NCBI GenBank assembly: GCA_934668765.1
Contig: CAKUOH010000016.1
Location: 1 to 48,666 of the forward strand
From: an uncultured Helicobacteraceae bacterium
Lineage (GTDB): Bacteria > Campylobacterota > Campylobacteria > Campylobacterales > Helicobacteraceae
DNA length: 48,666 nt
Direction: 5' to 3'
The notes under the pieces were generated by a model. It saw only the letters and a list, made by a program, of their open reading frames with translations, was not told the origin of the DNA and made no database searches. Position 1 is the stretch's first letter. Every line of letters begins with the position of its first letter. This document shows, in pieces, positions 45,390 to 48,666 of this stretch. A program made the translations under genes and the position numbers.

Positions 45390-45695
45390 TTAATCCCACT
45401 TCTGCCCTAAAAATTTGCCATTGTTATCAAAAAATAAATCCAAATGGTCATTTATCTCAACTTCATATCCCCAGCCTTCATAGTCCATATCCGTGATAAA
45501 TGCGCCCGGATACATTTGCTGAATCTGCGCAATGATATTTTGCTGAATACTTGGATTTGGATATGGCATAGCCATAGGCTGAGCTATGGGCTGGGCGGGA
45601 TTTGGCGTAGCTTGGGGTGTGGGATTTGGCTGATTTTGCGTAACTTCCGCAAAAGCAAAGGCGCAAAACGCCATAATAATAGCAAGAATCTTCAT
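45390..45695 (-). CDS. Small periplasmic PepSY-like protein
   Basis: Signal peptide MKILAIIMAFCAFAFAEV, a Pro/Gln/Asn-rich linker (about residues 20-50), and one PepSY-like domain with ITDMDYEGWGYEVEI and FFDNNGKFLG. 101 residues from the ATG at 45695, which has AAAGGAC upstream; the longer in-frame extension to 45857 lacks a signal peptide. PepSY domains often inhibit proteases or bind ligands at the envelope. Converges with the ZorB-like gene. Confidence 0.75.
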   Translation of the reverse strand: MKILAIIMAFCAFAFAEVTQNQPNPTPQATPNPAQPIAQPMAMPYPNPSIQQNIIAQIQQMYPGAFITDMDYEGWGYEVEINDHLDLFFDNNGKFLGQKWD

Positions 45696-45847
45696 AGTAA
45701 GTCCTTTAAAAGTAGATTTGAAATCATTAAATTTTTGGCAAAATTCAACAATTTCAAGCAAAATATTATATTTTGGGTGTGAAATATTTGTGAAATTTTG
45801 AAAATTTATTAGATTTTGGCAAGGAATCGTAGTGAATTTGTGGCATT

Positions 45848-45888
45848 GAATTGCCACGATAATATTTGCGCAAAATCTCGCAATGACG
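45848..45888. repeat. Repeat B copy
   Basis: Begins GAATTGCCACGAT and ends GCAATGACG. Leads into element E8. Confidence 0.7.
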
Positions 45889-45968
45889 AGAAATTTTTAT
45901 TTTATGTGCCATTGAGCGCAGTTTTGTGTGAAAACGGCACAAATTGCATACCCAAATACAAATTGCCA
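45889..45968 (+). repeat. Repeat E copy E8 (shortened), ending at the fhlX stop codon
   Basis: Outer stem TGTGCC (45905-45910) / GGCACA (45936-45941); inner stem GTTTT/AAAAC around GTGTG. The 3' end GCATACCCAAATACAAATT is shared with E7 and lies against the fhlX stop codon. Confidence 0.65.
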
Positions 45969-46244
45969 CTAACTTAACTGCGCTCTTTGTTCATTTTCAC
46001 TTAACCACACAAACACCTTTGCCACCGCCAAATAACTCTCTTCGCTGATAAAATCATCGACTTCGATATTTAGTAGCAAATCCACCAACTCTTTGTTTTG
46101 AAAGATGGGAATGTCAAACTCCTGCGCCTTTTGGATTAGCAGGGTGGCTAACTTGTTTTTGCCACTTGCCACGACTTTTGGTGCGCTTAAATGCTTGTTG
46201 TATGCGAGTGCTACGGCTTTGGTGGCGTTTTGAAAATTTTGCAT
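45969..46244 (-). CDS. fhlX: FlhB C-terminal-domain homologue (FhlX type)
   Basis: 91 residues matching only the cytoplasmic C-terminal domain of the flagellar export protein FlhB: AVALAYNKHLSAPKVVASGKN, ALLIQKAQEFDIPIFQNKELV, then YLAVAKVFVWL. The NPTH autocleavage site itself is absent, as expected for this short paralogue (HP1575 type), which can substitute for the FlhB C-terminal fragment. Its ATG overlaps the ribE stop by 1 nt. Confidence 0.85.
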   Translation of the reverse strand: MQNFQNATKAVALAYNKHLSAPKVVASGKNKLATLLIQKAQEFDIPIFQNKELVDLLLNIEVDDFISEESYLAVAKVFVWLSENEQRAQLS

Positions 46245-46915
46245 TAGTAGCTCATCAAAATATTATCAATTTTTTGCCATTTAGATTTAGCTAAATCTAG
46301 CGTAGATTCGCGCCCAAAATCGCCTAAATTCACACCAGAATCACGCATATTTTGCAAGATATGATACACACTTCGCACAAAAATATCTGTCTCAATATTC
46401 ACGCGCCGTGTGGGTTTGTAAGTGTGAAAAAGCGTATTATGAAAGGTGTGCGGGATAATGGTAAGGCGAAAATCGCGCGAAGTAACCGCATTTATGGTAA
46501 GACTCACGCCATCAATGGCGATACTGCCCTTTGGCACGAGCAGTGCGCGAATCGCGCTTGGATATGCGATGATAAAATCAAATCCATTCTCACTGCGCTT
46601 CACACGCACAATCTCGCCGATACTATCGATATGCCCCTGCACGATATGCCCATCTAGCCTATCTTTTAGCTGTAATGCTTCCTCCAAATGCACTTGTGCG
46701 CGTGGTTTTAGCAGATTTTCTAGTGCAATGCAATCTCTTGTCTCTTTGCTTAAATGTGCGCGAAAAACATCGCCATTTAGCGAAATTGCAGTCGTGCAAA
46801 TGCCATCTATTGCGATACTTGCGCCGATTTTGGGACGCAGAGAGCTTCGCACCGCAATCACTTCGCCACTAAAACTCTCCACCACACCGATATTTTTCAC
46901 TAGTCCGCTAAACAT
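46244..46915 (-). CDS. ribE: Riboflavin synthase alpha chain
   Basis: Dismutates two lumazine molecules to riboflavin. Two lumazine-binding repeats: the first from MFSGLVKNIGVVESF with the GASIAIDGICTTA segment, the second from LDGHIVQGHIDSIGEI with KGSIAIDGVSLTIN. 223 residues, normal for the epsilon type. ATG start; divergent from tatD. Confidence 0.93.
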   Translation of the reverse strand: MFSGLVKNIGVVESFSGEVIAVRSSLRPKIGASIAIDGICTTAISLNGDVFRAHLSKETRDCIALENLLKPRAQVHLEEALQLKDRLDGHIVQGHIDSIGEIVRVKRSENGFDFIIAYPSAIRALLVPKGSIAIDGVSLTINAVTSRDFRLTIIPHTFHNTLFHTYKPTRRVNIETDIFVRSVYHILQNMRDSGVNLGDFGRESTLDLAKSKWQKIDNILMSY

Positions 46916-47003
46916 TTTCGCACCTTTTTCGCGCTTTTTACGCGCATTTTTTCTACAAAATTTTGATATTATTTTAGCAAAATTTTTTCATAAGGGAGCG
47001 GAT

Positions 47004-47792
47004 TTGGAAGTGCAAAAATTGCGATTTATTGATACGCATTGTCATTTGGATGGTGCGGATTTTGTGGGCGATTTTGGCGATATTTTGGATAGTTGCGCAA
47101 ATTTGGGCGTGGAAAAAATGCTAATTCCCGGTGCGGATTTGGCTGACTTGCCAAAGGCGATTGAGTTAGCGGAGCAATACGCGCAGATTTACTTTGCGGT
47201 GGGGATTCACCCAAATGAGATTGAATCGCTTGATTCACACGCTTTGCAGGCTTTGCGTAAATCAGCAAATAATCCAAAATGCCTTGCAGTAGGCGAAATC
47301 GGGCTAGATTATCATTATAAAAATGATGAGCCGACAAAAAAAACTCAAGAGAGTGGCTTTCGCGCACAGATTGAACTTGCAATCGCCCTAAATCTACCTA
47401 TAATCATTCACACACGCGAATCAAACGCAGATATTATAAGGATTTTGAAAGATTACGAATCTACCTTAAAATGCGTGGTTTTTCACTGCTTTGGTGGCGA
47501 TATGAATTTGGTAGATTCGCTAAAATGCCCTTGCTACTATGGAATCGGCGGTGTGATTAGTTTCAAAAATGCACGGATTTTGCAAGAGAGCGTGAAAAAA
47601 CTGCCGCGTGATTGCATAGTGCTAGAAACCGATGCGCCATATCTTGCGCCCACGCCATATCGAGGACAGCGTAATGCACCGACATTTATCCCGCTAATCG
47701 CCGAGCATTTGGCAAATCATTTGGATTTAAGCGTGGCAAAAATCGCAGAGATTAGCACAGCAAATGCAAAGTGCGCCTTTGGGTTTGCGTGA
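47004..47792 (+). CDS. tatD: TatD-family metal-dependent deoxyribonuclease
   Basis: TIM-barrel hydrolase. Metal ligands visible: RFIDTHCHLD, GEIGLDYHYKNDEPTK, IIIHTRES, VFHCFGGD and LETDAPYLAP. The start is probably TTG 47004 with AAGGGAG upstream (262 residues); GTG 47010 is the alternative. The open frame running back to 46446 is the antisense of ribE and not part of the gene. Confidence 0.9.
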   Translation: MEVQKLRFIDTHCHLDGADFVGDFGDILDSCANLGVEKMLIPGADLADLPKAIELAEQYAQIYFAVGIHPNEIESLDSHALQALRKSANNPKCLAVGEIGLDYHYKNDEPTKKTQESGFRAQIELAIALNLPIIIHTRESNADIIRILKDYESTLKCVVFHCFGGDMNLVDSLKCPCYYGIGGVISFKNARILQESVKKLPRDCIVLETDAPYLAPTPYRGQRNAPTFIPLIAEHLANHLDLSVAKIAEISTANAKCAFGFA

Positions 47793-47830
47793 AATGTCAA
47801 ATTCATAGCGCAAAAACCAAAAAGATTTGC

Positions 47831-47836
47831 TAGAAT
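47831..47836 (+). promoter_or_regulatory. -10 box upstream of the phase-variable membrane gene
   Basis: TAGAAT in GCTAGAATTAC, about 38 bp before the ATG at 47874. Confidence 0.35.
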
Positions 47837-47873
47837 TACAAATTTTAAATTTTTAAGCGCAAAGGATAGAAAA

Positions 47874-48423
47874 ATGAAATTTTTCAAAGGCACAATTAGT
47901 AATTGTAAAAAAGAAGTTTTGTCGCATACAAGCGGAAATGTAAAAGTTAGCACGGACATTTATGGTAATGTTTCTGGGGGGGGGCAAAACAGAAACCAAA
48001 CACGAACACTACACTAATTTTGAGCTAGATGAGAAAATATTTCGCTGTTATGGCGACTTAATATTCAAAGATGGCGATAGCGTGAAGTTTTATGCCGATA
48101 AAACCGACAAAGGCTATTATAAAGTAAAATATATAGAAAATATTACACGCAATTTTACCAAAGCAGATTCTTATTTTGATAATCCACCCAAAGGTATGTT
48201 TGGAGCTGTTATCAAAGGAATCTTTGGTGGAGCGATATTTGGCGTTATTTTGGCAACTATTATTGCCGTTATATTGTCAAATTTTGCTAAATTTTCGGAT
48301 ATGATATGTGGCATTATTTGGATAATCATTGTGGTGTTGTGTATATTGCTTACTATTTGGTCAAGTGTTGATTATATGAAAAGGTATATCGCTGATTTTG
48401 AAATAAACAATAAAACTGATTGA
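47874..48423 (+). CDS. Phase-variable membrane protein of unknown function (frameshifted here)
   Basis: Starts MKFFKGTISNCKKEVLSHTS with AAAGGA before the ATG. It runs into nine G (47976-47984) and stops after about 47 codons. With eight G it continues in frame through KTETKHEHYTNFELDEKIF to 48423, about 182 residues in all. The N-terminal 125 residues are soluble and beta-rich. Two membrane helices follow: GAIFGVILATIIAVIL and MICGIIWIIIVVLCILLTIW. No family is recognised. The small size and C-terminal hairpin of helices suggest an inner-membrane protein. Confidence 0.7.
47976..47984 (+). repeat. Poly-G tract (9 G), phase-variation switch
   Basis: Nine G between TTTCT and CAAAAC inside the gene starting at 47874. 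Losing one G (or gaining two) restores a 182-residue frame. Confidence 0.8.
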
Positions 48424-48438
48424 TAGCGCAAAAACGCT

Positions 48439-48479
48439 GTCATTGCGAGGCGAATCGTAGATTTGCGCAAAGCAATCCA
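48439..48479. repeat. Repeat B copy (inverse)
   Basis: GTCATTGCGAGGCGAATC...GCAATCC, the reverse orientation of the other copies. First of three in the 154-bp gap before the right-edge gene. Confidence 0.8.
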
Positions 48480-48488
48480 CCATACCCA

Positions 48489-48521
48489 TCATTGCGAGGC
48501 ACGAAGCGTCAAAGCAATCCA
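48489..48521. repeat. Repeat B copy (inverse)
   Basis: TCATTGCGAGGC...AAGCAATCC with a short central inverted repeat. Confidence 0.8.
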
Positions 48522-48534
48522 TGAATCAAATTTT

Positions 48535-48574
48535 GGATTGCCACGATTTTACTAACGCAAAATCTTGCAATGAC
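48535..48574. repeat. Repeat B copy next to the right-edge gene
   Basis: GGATTGCCACGATTT...GCAATGACG. It ends four bases from the stop codon of the minus-strand gene at 48578. Confidence 0.8.
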
Positions 48575-48577
48575 GAT

Positions 48578-48666
48578 TCATTCGCGTTTTTTCACTTCCC
48601 AAAAAGTATCATAGAATTTATTGCGTTGCCAAATTAGCGCGTTAAATTGCTCTAAGTCAAATTCAC
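48578..48666 (-). CDS. C-terminal end of a gene cut by the window edge
   Basis: The last 29 codons of a minus-strand frame, ending FYDTFWEVKKRE and a TGA. Codon use is like the neighbours, and no stop interrupts it to the window edge. Too short to name. Confidence 0.5.
   Translation of the reverse strand, partial: EFDLEQFNALIWQRNKFYDTFWEVKKRE

Noticed and set aside
46446..47003. A long N-terminal extension of TatD
   Set aside because: This part is antisense to ribE. TatD family similarity begins only at RFIDTHCHLD, just after a good ribosome-binding site.
48439..48574. CRISPR array
   Set aside because: Three B copies occur close together but in mixed orientation, with unequal spacing and different centres, and the same repeat is dispersed over the whole window.

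Overview
The window is AT-rich DNA from a Campylobacterota chromosome, most likely a non-pylori Helicobacter. The evidence is the gene content and order: truB-csrA-ispE-smpB; a hefABC-type efflux operon; hom-aminotransferase followed by two conserved membrane/periplasmic genes (as Cj0149c-Cj0152c in Campylobacter, from memory); fhlX-ribE with a divergent tatD; and metabolic genes (speA, acnB, ppsA, hypD) of epsilon type. I saw no rRNA, tRNA or CRISPR array.

Layout. 1-4546: surface-decoration cluster with a membrane sulfatase-fold transferase, a nucleotidyltransferase/choline-kinase fusion (LicC-LicA) and a LicB-like permease. 4676-7368: cysE and speA (minus). 7463-12482: ybeY, cmoA, dapE, truB, csrA, ispE, smpB (plus). 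12636-19475: HemW-like protein, hom, aminotransferase, a periplasmic/RodZ-like pair, MnmD-like methyltransferase (minus). 19757-25203: tripartite RND pump. 25488-32365: Sel1 protein, lipoprotein, isochorismatase-like hydrolase, hypD, ppsA. 32474-38094: divergent FdhD-like protein, hemerythrin-GGDEF cyclase, acnB, RelE-type toxin-antitoxin. 38168-41391: MBOAT/SGNH O-acylation pair. 41525-45335: exbB, exbD, a 58-aa membrane protein, then a ZorA/ZorB-like motor pair. 45390-48666: PepSY-like protein, fhlX, ribE, tatD, a phase-variable membrane protein and a gene end cut by the window edge.

The most unusual feature is a set of interspersed palindromic repeats. Family E (about 125 bp or more; at least eight copies) has an inner hairpin inside a longer outer stem. 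The arms differ in sequence between copies but stay complementary. Two copies are exactly 125 bp with the same perfect 8-bp terminal inverted repeats. Families B, C and D often sit beside E in composite blocks. Some copies lie in frame inside genes: dapE carries one composite insertion and the MBOAT gene carries three. Others abut stop codons (hefC, acnB, fhlX, speA).

Two genes, the MBOAT acyltransferase and the small membrane protein near the right end, are broken at poly-G tracts of 10 and 9 G and would be restored by losing one G. They are probably phase-variable genes caught in the OFF state. The exbBD/58-aa/ZorAB-like cluster, which lacks any nuclease or helicase partner, is the best candidate here for an uncharacterised protein system.
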